The position numbers and the translations under genes were made by a program. A DNA stretch of 64,000 bases, from assembly GCA_963805295.1 (NCBI GenBank), contig CAWDTW010000052.1, forward strand, positions 100,753 to 164,752. Reading direction: 5' to 3'. This document shows, one piece after another, positions 16,902-25,691 of the stretch. This stretch comes from Roseiarcus sp963805295 (GTDB lineage Bacteria; Pseudomonadota; Alphaproteobacteria; Rhizobiales; Beijerinckiaceae). Position 1 is the first letter of the stretch. Each line of letters starts with the position of its first letter. The notes under the pieces are model-generated. The model was not told the DNA's origin, ran no database searches, and saw only the letters and a program-made list of their open reading frames with translations.

Positions 16902-18290
16902 ATGGCGAACCAACGCTGGGCCCCCGACAGCTGGCGGACGAAGCCGATCGAGCAGTCGCCGGTCTACAGGGACCGCGCGGCGTTGACGGAGACCGAGCGG
17001 CAGCTCGCCGGCTATCCTCCGCTAGTGTTCGCGGGCGAGGCGCGCAAACTGAAGCGCGCGCTCGGCGGCGCTGCGGCCGGCGAAGCCTTTCTGCTGCAGG
17101 GCGGGGACTGCGCCGAGAGCTTCGGCGAGCATTCGGCCGACAACATCCGCGACTTCTTCCGCGTCTTCCTGCAGATGGCGGTGGTCATGACATTTGCGGC
17201 CGCCTCGCCCATTGTCAAGGTTGGTCGGGTCGCAGGCCAGTTCGCCAAACCGCGCTCCTCGGATTTCGAGACGATCGACGGCGTCAAGCTGCCGAGCTAC
17301 CGCGGCGACATCGTCAACGACATCGAATTCACCGCGGAGGCGCGCGAGCCCGACCCGCGCCGCCAGCTCGAGGCCTACCGCCAGTCGGCGGCGACCCTGA
17401 ACCTCTTGCGCGCCTTCGCCACCGGCGGCTACGCCAACCTGGAGAACGCCCACCGCTGGATGCTCGGCTTCGTCAAGGACAGCCCGCAGTCCGAGCGCTA
17501 CCAGGGGGTCGCCGACCGCATCACCGAGACCCTCGGCTTCATGCGCGCGATCGGCCTCGACGCCGAGGCGCATCCGGAGCTCAGGGCGACGGATTTCTAC
17601 ACCTCGCACGAGGCGCTGCTGCTCGGCTATGAGCAGGCGATGACTCGGCTCGATTCGACCTCGGGCGATTATTACGCGACCTCCGGTCACCTCATTTGGA
17701 TCGGCGACCGGACCCGACAGCTCGGCGGCGCCCATGTCGAGTACTGTCGCGGCGTCAAGAATCCGATCGGCCTCAAATGCGGTCCCTCGATTACGACAGA
17801 CGACATGTTGCGCCTGATCGAAGTTCTCGATCCGGAAGGCGAGCCCGGCCGCCTCACGCTGATCTGCCGTTTCGGCGCCGACAAGGTCGAGGCCGCGCTG
17901 CCGCCGCTCCTGCGCGCCGCCAGGCGCGAAGGCCGCAAGGCCCTTTGGGTCTGCGACCCGATGCACGGCAACACGATCGAGACATCGACCGGCTACAAGA
18001 CGCGGCCGACCGAGTGCATCGCCCAGGAACTGCGCAGCTTCTTCCCGATCTGCCGGGCCGAGGGCCTCCACGCCGGCGGCGTCCATCTGGAGATGACCGG
18101 CAAGAACGTCACCGAATGCACCGGCGGCGCGCGGGCGATCTCGGAATCGGATCTGCGCGACCGCTATCACACCTATTGCGATCCGCGCCTCAACGCCGAA
18201 CAGTCGATCGAACTCGCGTTCATGGTCGCCGACCTTTTGAAGGCGCAACGCCTCGCCCAGCCCGAGCGCCCGGTGCGGGCGGCCGAATGA
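16902..18290 (+). CDS. Class II 3-deoxy-7-phosphoheptulonate (DAHP) synthase
   Basis: The first enzyme of the shikimate pathway, condensing phosphoenolpyruvate and erythrose 4-phosphate; 462 residues. It belongs to the plant-like class II type. Signatures are FLLQGGDCAESF with the metal-binding Cys, KVGRVAGQFAKPRS, TSHEALLLGYE, NPIGLKCGPS, WVCDPMHGNT and GVHLEMTGKNVTEC. The start at 16902 gives the family's usual N-terminus WAPDSWR. It stands alone on the plus strand and is followed within 70 bp by the acyltransferase remnant. No leader peptide or operator was recognised. Confidence 0.95.
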   Translation: MANQRWAPDSWRTKPIEQSPVYRDRAALTETERQLAGYPPLVFAGEARKLKRALGGAAAGEAFLLQGGDCAESFGEHSADNIRDFFRVFLQMAVVMTFAAASPIVKVGRVAGQFAKPRSSDFETIDGVKLPSYRGDIVNDIEFTAEAREPDPRRQLEAYRQSAATLNLLRAFATGGYANLENAHRWMLGFVKDSPQSERYQGVADRITETLGFMRAIGLDAEAHPELRATDFYTSHEALLLGYEQAMTRLDSTSGDYYATSGHLIWIGDRTRQLGGAHVEYCRGVKNPIGLKCGPSITTDDMLRLIEVLDPEGEPGRLTLICRFGADKVEAALPPLLRAARREGRKALWVCDPMHGNTIETSTGYKTRPTECIAQELRSFFPICRAEGLHAGGVHLEMTGKNVTECTGGARAISESDLRDRYHTYCDPRLNAEQSIELAFMVADLLKAQRLAQPERPVRAAE

Positions 18291-18357
18291 CGGCCGGACT
18301 TCGCCGCCCCAACGGCGCCCGCCGCCGCGGCGTGCGGAATTCCTCGAGGAGCGCGTA

Positions 18358-18752
18358 GTGCGACTGTCCGAATACGCCGTCGGCCGCGACAACAATTTCA
18401 CCCTTCTCCGCTTTTCCGCCGCCACGACGGTGCTGTTCGCTCACAGCGTCGCAGTCCTCGGGCTTCCGCCGGAGCGGGAGTTCTTTTTCAACCGCCTCGG
18501 ACTGTCGCTGGGCGAAATGGGACTCGACATGCTGTTTGTCACCAGCGGCCTTCTCGTCACCGCGAGCCTCCTCAACCGGCGGGACTTGACGGCCTACCTC
18601 TGAGCGCGGGCGTTGCGCGTCTATCCGCCGCTCTGGGTGATGCTCATTCGGACTGTCTTCGTCCTCGCCCCGGCGCTGAGCACGCTTCCGCTCGCCGACT
18701 ATTTCAGCGCCTCGAAGACTTGGGAGTATTGCGCCAGAGGCTTATCCCTGAG
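18358..18752 (+). pseudogene. Acyltransferase 3 family (OafA/YrhL-like), N-terminal fragment with in-frame stop
   Basis: The frame from GTG 18358 (RBS GAGGAGCG) reads NNFTLLRFSAATTVLFAHS and LSLGEMGLDMLFVTSGLLV, the N-terminal active-site region of membrane acyltransferase 3 proteins. An in-frame TGA at 18601-18603 stands where the family has Trp (AYL-W-ARALRVYPPLW). Homology resumes unshifted to KTWEYCARGLSL at about 18750 and then stops abruptly. Roughly 130 of about 370 residues remain. A C-terminal fragment of the same family lies at 37591-37960 on the opposite strand. See the inversion finding. Confidence 0.75.
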
Positions 18753-18779
18753 CTTCCGGCATGATCAACATGTTGTAGG

Positions 18780-19133
18780 TTAGTGGCTTGTGGACGAGGG
18801 CGATTGCGAAACCAGCCGACCAAAGCTTTCCTCAACTTTGCCTTCGACGGCCATGACAGCCAACTCACCAAGTAAGCCGAGAACCGCAAGTACATCGCTT
18901 TGCGATGGCCGCCATGGATCGTGAAGCGACGTGCGGCGTTCCAGAAAAGCATCGACCAATTCAACATCTTTGAAGCGATCGACTGTTTTAAGTACCTCCT
19001 GCACTTTCGGGGGCACCGCATTCGCGGAAAACCAGCTTTCAACAATACACTGCGCAGAGTAGCCTGGCTTGTAGTGATCTGGAGACGCGAGGAAGTCTCT
19101 TACATCGCTCGCTTTGCGCATCGGTAAATACAA
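18780..19133 (-). CDS. DUF6946-like conserved hypothetical protein
   Basis: A small protein of about 117 residues. The pattern LYLPMRKASDVRDFLASPDH, YKPGYSA, PPKVQEVL, WRPSQSDVLAV and MAVEGKVEESFG resembles the DUF6946 family (YSA...W, PP-V, SQ-D and AVEGK-EPFG), as far as I recall it. No function is known. The frame has no ATG before TTG 19133, so the start may be that TTG or ATG 19121. It lies between the broken end of the acyltransferase fragment and the HTH gene, has lower GC than its neighbours, and was probably brought in with the element cluster. Confidence 0.55.
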   Translation of the reverse strand: MYLPMRKASDVRDFLASPDHYKPGYSAQCIVESWFSANAVPPKVQEVLKTVDRFKDVELVDAFLERRTSLHDPWRPSQSDVLAVLGLLGELAVMAVEGKVEESFGRLVSQSPSSTSH

Positions 19134-19369
19134 GCGCGGTATGCCGTTCCATCGCCCCTCCCGCTACTGTCGTACCCGTCCAAGACCCGTAGAATGCCCT
19201 TTCGGCGAATAAAGTCAACTAAATGGACCACTGACCGGTGTTCGGCTTTGGCTGTTCAATCGTCCTTAACAGGCAGAGCGAACAAAACAAGAACAATTTC
19301 TTGGAGTCTGGCGGAACCCGTGGTAACTTGTCTCTCATCAGCCGATCTCGCGGCGCCGGAGAAATGAGC

Positions 19370-19855
19370 ATGACCGACGAACCCGCATCCCCCTCTCAGC
19401 GCGCCGACGTGCGGGCCCTGGCGAAGAAGCGCCGGACGAAAGGCTTCGAACGGCGGGAGGCCATTTTCGACCTCTTCGTTTCCGGATTTTCCCACCAGAA
19501 GATCGCCAAGACGCTGAAGACGAGCACGGCCACCGTCCGGCGCATCATCGATTGCGCCGTCGCCGACCGGCGGCTCGACGCGCCCGACCGCTTCGCCCGG
19601 GTTCAGGTCGCGCGCCTCACAAAGGCGCTCTCGCAGGTCGACGACAAGCTCGAGCGGGGCGACATCAGGGCCTTTACGCCCTATTTGAAGATCCTCGCCG
19701 CGCTCGACCGCTATCACGGCCTCGCCGCGCGAGGGCTTCCTCACCGCGCTCAGCACAGTGAAGACGTGCTGTCCCTGGCGCCGCCGCTGCTCGCCCTTCC
19801 CCGCGCCGCGCCGCCCGACCCGGGGCCGGCCGCGGAAGTTGCAGATTCTGGGTAA
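19370..19855 (+). CDS. HTH-containing protein, copy 1; stop supplied by IS end
   Basis: A basic protein of about 161 residues with a helix-turn-helix of the sigma-region-4/LuxR-like kind (IFDLFVSGFSHQKIAKTLKT, STATVRRIIDCAV) followed by a helical region. I do not recognise a specific family or function; a transposon-encoded regulator or a terminase-small-subunit-like protein is possible. ATG 19370 has GGAG eight bases upstream, and this start is the one conserved in the second copy at 39209-39694 (minus). The TAA stop at 19853-19855 lies inside the terminal repeat (gTAAcc) of the IS66-type element, so the natural C-terminus is probably lost. The two copies are nearly identical from about 19279 to 19874. 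Confidence 0.6.
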   Translation: MTDEPASPSQRADVRALAKKRRTKGFERREAIFDLFVSGFSHQKIAKTLKTSTATVRRIIDCAVADRRLDAPDRFARVQVARLTKALSQVDDKLERGDIRAFTPYLKILAALDRYHGLAARGLPHRAQHSEDVLSLAPPLLALPRAAPPDPGPAAEVADSG

Positions 19856-19890
19856 CCGGGGCAAATTCCCGGGCGGAAAGGAAGTGTTAA

Positions 19891-21565
19891 CCTAAATTCG
19901 GCAGTTGGCTCTGATCGTCGTTCGTGAAGCGGGGGGGGTTCAATCTGCGGTTGCGTCAAGATGGACATAAGCGCGGCGGCGCGCGCAGGGCGCGGCCTTT
20001 GAGGAAGGCTTGAAAGGCGCGGGAGAGGATTTCGCGCCAACGCTGCCAGGGCGTCAACTGCTCCGCATTTGTGACCAACCGCCTCAGGAATAGGGCTACC
20101 GCTCGAAGCGCCTTTGCAGCGGGAACGGACTTGGCGTGCGTGCTGGTGATCTTGATCGTCGTTTGTCGCGCATGGCGCACCCGTTCGGCGATGGCGTGCA
20201 ACAACAATGGCCGGCTCGTGATCGCTTCTCGGTGACGATCCGGCTCGGCCAAGCGCGTGAAGATGTTCCACCAATCATAAAACAACGCCACGAGGCGGGC
20301 CGCCAGACGACAGCGCGCCAGGTCATGCGTGACGAAGCCGCCCCAGCCCCATTGGTTCTTCAACTCGTCGAAGACATTCTCTCCATCGCCGCGGTCGCGA
20401 TAGAGCTGGCCAAAGCTTTCCAGGGCCTCGGCGAGCGTGGTCGCGAGAACCTGATATTCCCACATCTCCTCGCTCGCACCGATGTCGAGGAAGGCGAGCC
20501 GAGGCGGTCCATCCTCGTCCATCGCGGGCGTCGCCAGCGCGCCTCTCACGCGCCGCCGCAATACGACGACGCGCCGTTGTCGGCTCCAGCCTTGCAATCG
20601 AATCTCGGTCCCCTTGGCTTGCCAACCTTGGCCCGAAATCGACCCAATCACTCTGCCCCGAAAGACGCTCGATCGCGCGTTTGACGTTGGCGGTCAGCCG
20701 TAGCTTGAACAAATACGGCAAAGCGCGCCGCTCGGCTTCGCCCATGATCCCCTCATTGCCGAAGCCCTTGTCGCCGCGCAAAAGAGAAGGCCAACAATCG
20801 CGCGGCGTTCGGTCCAAGAGCGCCCAAAGGCCAGGCGCGCTGTGATTGGAAGTGTGCTCGTCGCCCGCGCTCACATCCACCTCGAGAACCAATCGCGTCC
20901 CCGCCATCGAATAGGTGTGATAGCAGTGGCTGGGCCGCCCAGGCTTCTTGGGATTGTAGCCGACCACCGCTCCTTCCTGATGGCCGTAGAGCGGCTTCAC
21001 CGTCGTATCGACGTCGAGTATCCACGGCTCGCTCAAAAGCGGCTCCACGCAATGGTCGAGATGACCTCGTAGCCAGTTCGCGCCCGCTTCTTCCTCGATC
21101 GCCGCGAACGCCCGCCGAACCGCGTCCTCGCTGACGATCTTGCTCATGTCGAGAAGCTCGGGCAACACGCGGTCGCTCCGCAGCGCCGCGATATGCGCGT
21201 AGCGCTTGTGCCCGGCCAACATCGACAACATCGCCGTCCCCAGCACGTCGCGCTTCTTGGGCGCGTTCGGACTGGTGTAACGCAGCGGGCAATCCGCCAC
21301 CAACGCCTCGAACAACCCCGCGGTCTTCAGAAAATCGATGAAGAACGGCAATTGCCCGAGCGGCGTAAACGCCGCTTCATGATCAAACTCGACCCGAATC
21401 GAACCGGCGAAACTGTCGACCACGACGCCCACGCCCGACGCGTCGGGTTCAACCGGAGATTGTTCACCCGACGGGTGAGCCCCAAAGCGCGCGAAATCCT
21501 GTCCCATGCATATGAAAATGAATGATTCTCAGCCCCCGGAAAACGCCTCAACCGCCGAATTTAGG
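19891..21565 (-). mobile_element. IS1380-type insertion sequence, 1675 bp, with GTTAA target duplication
   Basis: The ends read cctaaattcggcagttg (left) and, reverse-complemented, cctaaattcggcggttg (right), 16 of 17 identical. The 5-bp target duplication gttaa stands at 19886-19890 and 21566-21570. The element interrupts the left part of the IS66-type element, between its terminal repeat and its transposase gene, so the IS1380 insertion is the younger event. Confidence 0.88.
19956..21507 (-). CDS. IS1380-family transposase, one frameshift
   Basis: A DDE transposase of about 515 residues. The N-terminal part in the first frame has ILDVDTTVKPLYGHQEGA, VGYNPKKPGRPSHCYHTY (IS1380 signature) and RGDKGFGNE. 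The second frame (from about 20640) supplies WEYQVLATTLAEALESFGQ, YRDRGDGENVFDELKNQWGWG and the C-terminal LVALFYDWWNIF. The shift lies near 20630-20640, after SDWVDFG, in a GGGCC context. Otherwise the gene is complete and within its terminal repeats, so the break may be recent or a sequence error. Confidence 0.82.
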
Positions 21566-21593
21566 GTTAATGGAAGCTTGATTCAAGCCGGGC

Positions 21594-23231
21594 ATGTCGC
21601 CTGGCTCGATTGATTTGCTTGAACGCATGACGCCGGCCGAGCTGATCGGCCTGGTTCGCCAATTGATCGGGGAAGTGGCGCGGTTGCGGGCGGAGAACGA
21701 GAAGTTGAGCCAAGTTGTGGCGAGGCTTCGGGTCGAGAACCAGACGCTGAAGGACGAGATCGCGCGGTTGAAGCTTTTGCCGCCGCGCCCGCCGCACAAG
21801 CCGTCCGGGATGGAGAAAGCGACGGAAGGGCCGGAGGGCCATGCTGAGGGCGCGAAGGACGAGGCGTCGAAGCGGCGGCGCGGCCCTGGCGTCTCCAAGC
21901 TTTCGATCGACCGGGAGGAGACGCTGAAGGTCGAGGCCCCGGCGGGCTCGCGCTTCAAGGGCTATGAGGAGATCACCGTTCAGGACCTGATGGCGACGGC
22001 CGAGACGACGCTCTACCGGCGGGAGCGCTGGGAGACGCCGGACGGCGAAACGCTGATTGCGCCGCTTGCGACGGGGATCGTGGGCGGATGCGGCCCGCAT
22101 CTGCATCGTTTCGTGGTGATGCTGCATTTTGAGGGCCAGATGCCCTGCGAACGGATCGTGGCGCTTCTGGCCGGTATGGGCCTGACGATCTCCAAACGTC
22201 AGGTGGTGCGGCTGTTGACCGCGAAGCTGGATAGCTTTCGCGCCGAGGACGAGGCGGTGCTGCGGGCGGGGCTTGCCGAGGCGCCCTTCGTCACCGTCGA
22301 CGACACCGGGGCGCGCCATGCGGGCAACGGCTGTTTCACCACCCACATCGGCTCCGACCGGTTCGCCGCGTTCCGCACCGGGCCGGGCAAGTCGCGTCTG
22401 GCTTTCCTGGGCCGATTGCTCGGCGGCGCGGCGCGCTATGTGATCAATGCCGCCGCGATCGCCTATATGCGCGGCGCCGATCTGTCGCAGGACGTCGTCG
22501 ACAGGCTCGCCGGCCATGCTTCGCGGGACTTTGGCTCGCACGAGGAATGGACGGATCACTTGCACGCGCTCGGCCTCGCCGATTTGCGGGTCACGCCCGA
22601 TCCGGTGCGCCTCTCCAGCGAAGCGGCGCTGTGGGGCGCGATCGCCGAACAGGGCCTGCTCGGACACGCCGTGATCGTCTCCGACGACGCCGGCCAGTTC
22701 CGCGTCGGCGATCACGCGCTCTGCTGGGTCCACGCCGAGCGCCTCGTCCACAAGCTCCTGCCCGCCAACGACAAACAACGCAACGCCGTCGAGGTCGCCA
22801 AGCGGATGATCTGGTGGTTCTATCGGCGCTTGAAGGATTACAAGCTCGCGCCGAGCCCGGAACGGGCAAGCCTTCTGCGCTCGCAATTCGACCGCATCTT
22901 CAATCGCCGAACCGGCTATGCGACGCTCGATCGTCTGCTGAAACGCCTGCTCGGGCGCAAGAACGAACTCCTGCGCGTGCTCCAACGGCCGGAAATCCCG
23001 CTCAACACCAACGCTTCCGAAAACGACATCCGCGCCTTCGTCACAAAGCGCAAGATCTCCGGCGGAACCGTCAGCGAAAGGGGTCGCCAGGCCCGCGACG
23101 TCAAGCTCGGCCTCGCCAAGACCTGCAAGAAACTCAAAATCCCTTTCTTCGACTATCTCGGCGCCCGCCTCGGCATCCCCGGCCCCGCAATCCCCCACCT
23201 CGCAACCCTCGTCAGCCCCGCCCCAAGCTAA
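21594..23231 (+). CDS. IS66-family transposase (TnpC)
   Basis: An intact 545-residue transposase. The N-terminus has a leucine-zipper-like coiled coil (RLRAENEKLSQVVARLRVEN, residues about 30-60). The TnpC region with VDDTGARHAGNGCFTTHI carries the first catalytic Asp, followed by VIVSDDAGQFRVG, CWVHAERLVHKL and the C-terminal NTNASENDIRAFVTKRKISG with the catalytic Glu. No tnpA or tnpB is present, as in the ISBst12 subgroup. The ATG lies 24 bp to the right of the IS1380 target duplication; the IS1380 element has separated the gene from the left end of its own element and may affect its promoter. Confidence 0.88.
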   Translation: MSPGSIDLLERMTPAELIGLVRQLIGEVARLRAENEKLSQVVARLRVENQTLKDEIARLKLLPPRPPHKPSGMEKATEGPEGHAEGAKDEASKRRRGPGVSKLSIDREETLKVEAPAGSRFKGYEEITVQDLMATAETTLYRRERWETPDGETLIAPLATGIVGGCGPHLHRFVVMLHFEGQMPCERIVALLAGMGLTISKRQVVRLLTAKLDSFRAEDEAVLRAGLAEAPFVTVDDTGARHAGNGCFTTHIGSDRFAAFRTGPGKSRLAFLGRLLGGAARYVINAAAIAYMRGADLSQDVVDRLAGHASRDFGSHEEWTDHLHALGLADLRVTPDPVRLSSEAALWGAIAEQGLLGHAVIVSDDAGQFRVGDHALCWVHAERLVHKLLPANDKQRNAVEVAKRMIWWFYRRLKDYKLAPSPERASLLRSQFDRIFNRRTGYATLDRLLKRLLGRKNELLRVLQRPEIPLNTNASENDIRAFVTKRKISGGTVSERGRQARDVKLGLAKTCKKLKIPFFDYLGARLGIPGPAIPHLATLVSPAPS

Positions 23232-23274
23232 ACGCCTCGCCCGGGAATTTGCCCCGGTTACAATTCTGGTGCCT

Positions 23275-23482
23275 AACGCGTTGAAATCGCTCGCGGGGCG
23301 ACGGATTCGAATCCTCCCCCGCGCGCGGGGGAGGGGGACCACGCGTAAGCGTGGTGGAGGGGGCTCGCGTACCCCCTCCACCGCCCCAAAGGGCGTCCAT
23401 TTGGACGCCCGTCTTTCGACGGGCTATGGGGCGGTCCCCCTCCCCCATTCCGCTCACGCTTCATGGGGGAGGATCAGCCCCC
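23275..23482. repeat. Complex palindromic repeat with several nested hairpins
   Basis: From the 12-base palindrome ggattcgaatcc onward, hairpins follow one another: ctcccccgc/gcgggggag, accacgc/gcgtggt, gggggtac-type arms around ctcgcg, and an outer pair accgcccc...ggggcggt enclosing two small stems. The first 60 bases resemble the reverse complement of 38690-38746. It fills the space between the IS66-type element and pbpC and contains no gene. Confidence 0.65.
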
Positions 23483-23483
23483 C

Positions 23484-25578
23484 TCACTCCAGCCGCACGA
23501 CAACCGCGTCCGATTCTCCCTTGCCGTCAATCACCGAGACCCGCGCAAAGCCCGCCCCATCCGGCATCCAGGCGGACTGGCGCCGCAGATCGGCTGCGCC
23601 GACCGGCTCGCCGTTGACGAACCAGGTGAACGGCGGGGCGCCGCCGAGCGCCTTCAAGGCGAGGCGCCCGTCGCGCGCGCCTTGCTGCAGCCCGAGGTCG
23701 ATCCGCGCCCCATCCCGCGGAAAGGCGATCTTCAGCGCGGCCGTCTCGGTCGCGGCCATGGTCTTCGGCGCGTCCTTGCGCAGGTGGCGGAGCGGCGGCG
23801 GCAGGTCGGCGCTGCGGCTCGCCCTCAAGACGCCCCTCGGCGGCTTGATGATCTCGACCTCGCGCCCCAATCGCTCGAAGGCGTCGAACAGGATCGGCGC
23901 CGCGGCCTGCCGGCCGACGAGGCCGGGCGTCGGGCCGTTGTCGGGCCGCCCCACCCAGACGGCGATCGTCGTTCCGCGGTCGAAGCCGACCGCCAGCGCG
24001 TCGCGGAACCCGTAGGAGGTGCCGGTCTTGAAGGCGATGCGGCCGCTTAAAGCATTGGCGGGCGGCGGCGCGCCGCGCAGGATGTCGGCGACGTACCAGG
24101 CCGCCACCGGATCGGTGACGCGGCGCGGCCCGATGACCGGGGCCATGCCGTCGAGCCGCTCGATGAGCGCCGGCGCCTCGCCGCCGCGCGCGAGGCCCGC
24201 GTAGAGACGGGCGATGTCGGTCAGCGTGACGCCGAGCCCGCCGAGGCCGATGGCGAGGCCGATCGGCGTCTCCTTGGGCAGCGCGATCTCGGCCCCCGCG
24301 CCGTGCAGCCGGGCGAGGAAGGTCGCCGGGCCGACGTCGGCCAAGAGTTCGATCGCCGGCAGATTGAGCGACATCTGCAGCGCCTTGCGCGCGGTCACCG
24401 TGCCCTGATAGCCGAGGTCGAAGTTCTCCGGCGCGTAAGACCCGTAGCGCATCGGCCGGTCGAACAGCACCGTCTCGGGATGAGCGAGGCCTTCCTCGAA
24501 GGCGAGCGCGTAGATGAAGGGCTTCAACGCCGAGCCCGGCGAGCGCGGCGAGCGCGACATGTCGATCGCCCCGTCGCGCGAGGCGTCGTCGATGTCGGCG
24601 GCGCCGACGCGGGCGCGGATCTCGCCGCTGGCATTGTCGACGACGACGATCGCCGCCGAAAGCCTGGGCCCCAGCCGCGCGACGCTCTCCTTCGCCAGCG
24701 CTTCGAGCTTCGCCTGCAGCCCAGCGTCGATCGAGAGTTTGATGACCTTCGCCTGTCGGTCGGCCGCGACGGCTTCCTCGGCGGCGTGCGCGGCGAGCTG
24801 CGGGAAGGGCTTGCGCGCCTCGGGGACCGGCTCGCTCTCCGCCGCCGCCGCATCGTCCGCGCTGATGATCCCGCGCGCCGCGACGCGGTCCAGCACCCGG
24901 TCGCGCGCGGCGCGCGCCGCCTTCGGGAAGCGGTCGGGACGGCGCGCCTCGGGCGATTGCGGCAGCGCGACGAGCAGCGCCGCCTCGGCGATCGTCAGCT
25001 TCAGCGGCTCCTTGCCGAAATAGGCGAGCGAGGCCGCCCGCACGCCCTCGAGATTGCCGCCGAAGGGAGCGAGGGTCAGGTACCGGTCGAGCGCGCCCGG
25101 GCTTCCCGACCGCGCGCTCGATCTCGACGGCGCGCGCGATCTGCCGCAGCTTCGCCGGCAGCGTGCGCTCCGGGCGCGGCTCGATCAGGCGCGCGACCTG
25201 CATGGTGAGCGTCGAGCCGCCGGAGACGACATGGCCGCGCCGGAGCCACTGCCCGGCCGCGCGCGCGAGCGCGCGCAAGTCCACGCCGCGATGGTCATAG
25301 AAGCGCCCGTCCTCGTAGGCGACGAGCATGGCGAGATAGCACGGATCGACATCATGCGTCGTCGCCGGCAGCCGCCAGCGCCCGTCCGGCAGAGTGAAGG
25401 GCCTCAGCAGGCGGCCGTCTCGGTCGACGACGACGGTCGATACCTCGCGCGACGCCGTGAGGTCGATCGGCCCGAGGCTCGCTTCGTAGCGCGACCAGGC
25501 GAAGGCCGCGGCGACGCCCGCGGCGAGGACGAGCGCGACGGCGGCCAGCGCGAAGAGGAGCGTGCGGTTGAGGCGCAT
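23484..25578 (-). CDS. pbpC: Penicillin-binding protein 1C, one frameshift
   Basis: A bifunctional peptidoglycan synthase: an N-terminal signal anchor (LLFALAAVALVLAAGVAAAFAW), a glycosyltransferase domain with EDGRFYDHRGVD and GGSTLTMQVAR, a transpeptidase domain with SPGSALKPFIY (SxxK) and KTGTSYGFRDA (KTG), and the C-terminal BiPBP_C domain ending in VVVRLE. ATG 25578 to about 25110 is one frame and 25043 to 23484 another; the shift lies near 25110-25120, inside the transglycosylase domain. It follows the alpha-2-macroglobulin gene on the same strand, the usual yfhM-pbpC pairing, with a REP doublet between. The two products are thought to act together on the cell wall and in periplasmic defence. 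Confidence 0.85.
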
Positions 25579-25582
25579 GGTC

Positions 25583-25681
25583 ACCCTCACCCCGGCCCTT
25601 CTCCCGCAAGCGGGAGAGGGGGCGCTCCCCTTCTCCCGCTTGGGGGAGAAGGTGGCGCGAAGCGCCGGATGAGGGCCTGCT
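25583..25681. repeat. REP doublet between alpha-2-macroglobulin and pbpC genes
   Basis: Two hairpins with arms cccttctcccgc/gcgggaga and ccttctcccgc/gggagaagg lie side by side and are flanked by the ggcgcgaagcgcc mini-hairpin and gatgagggc. This is the inverse orientation of the doublet at 7292-7388. It sits inside what looks like a two-gene operon and could modulate expression of pbpC. Confidence 0.75.
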
Positions 25682-25691
25682 CTGATGCGCC

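Larger units (their letters stand above)
19852..23261 (+). mobile_element. IS66-type element (ISBst12-like, tnpC only) carrying a nested IS1380-type element
   Basis: Inverted terminal repeats of 23 bases beginning gtaaccggggcaaattccc lie at 19852-19874 and 23239-23261. The flanks are gattctgg (19844-19851) and aattctgg (23262-23269), an 8-bp target duplication with one mismatch, as expected for IS66. Without the nested element the length would be about 1730 bp. The only own gene is the tnpC-like transposase at 21594-23231. Three 145-bp MITEs near 38.7-40 kb end in the same or a closely related repeat. Confidence 0.8.

Noticed and set aside
23280..23330. Possible tRNA 3' half (ggattcgaatcc T-arm-like motif)
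   Set aside because: No acceptor stem, D-arm or anticodon arm can be folded around it, and the motif is part of a multi-hairpin repeat also seen at 38.7 kb.
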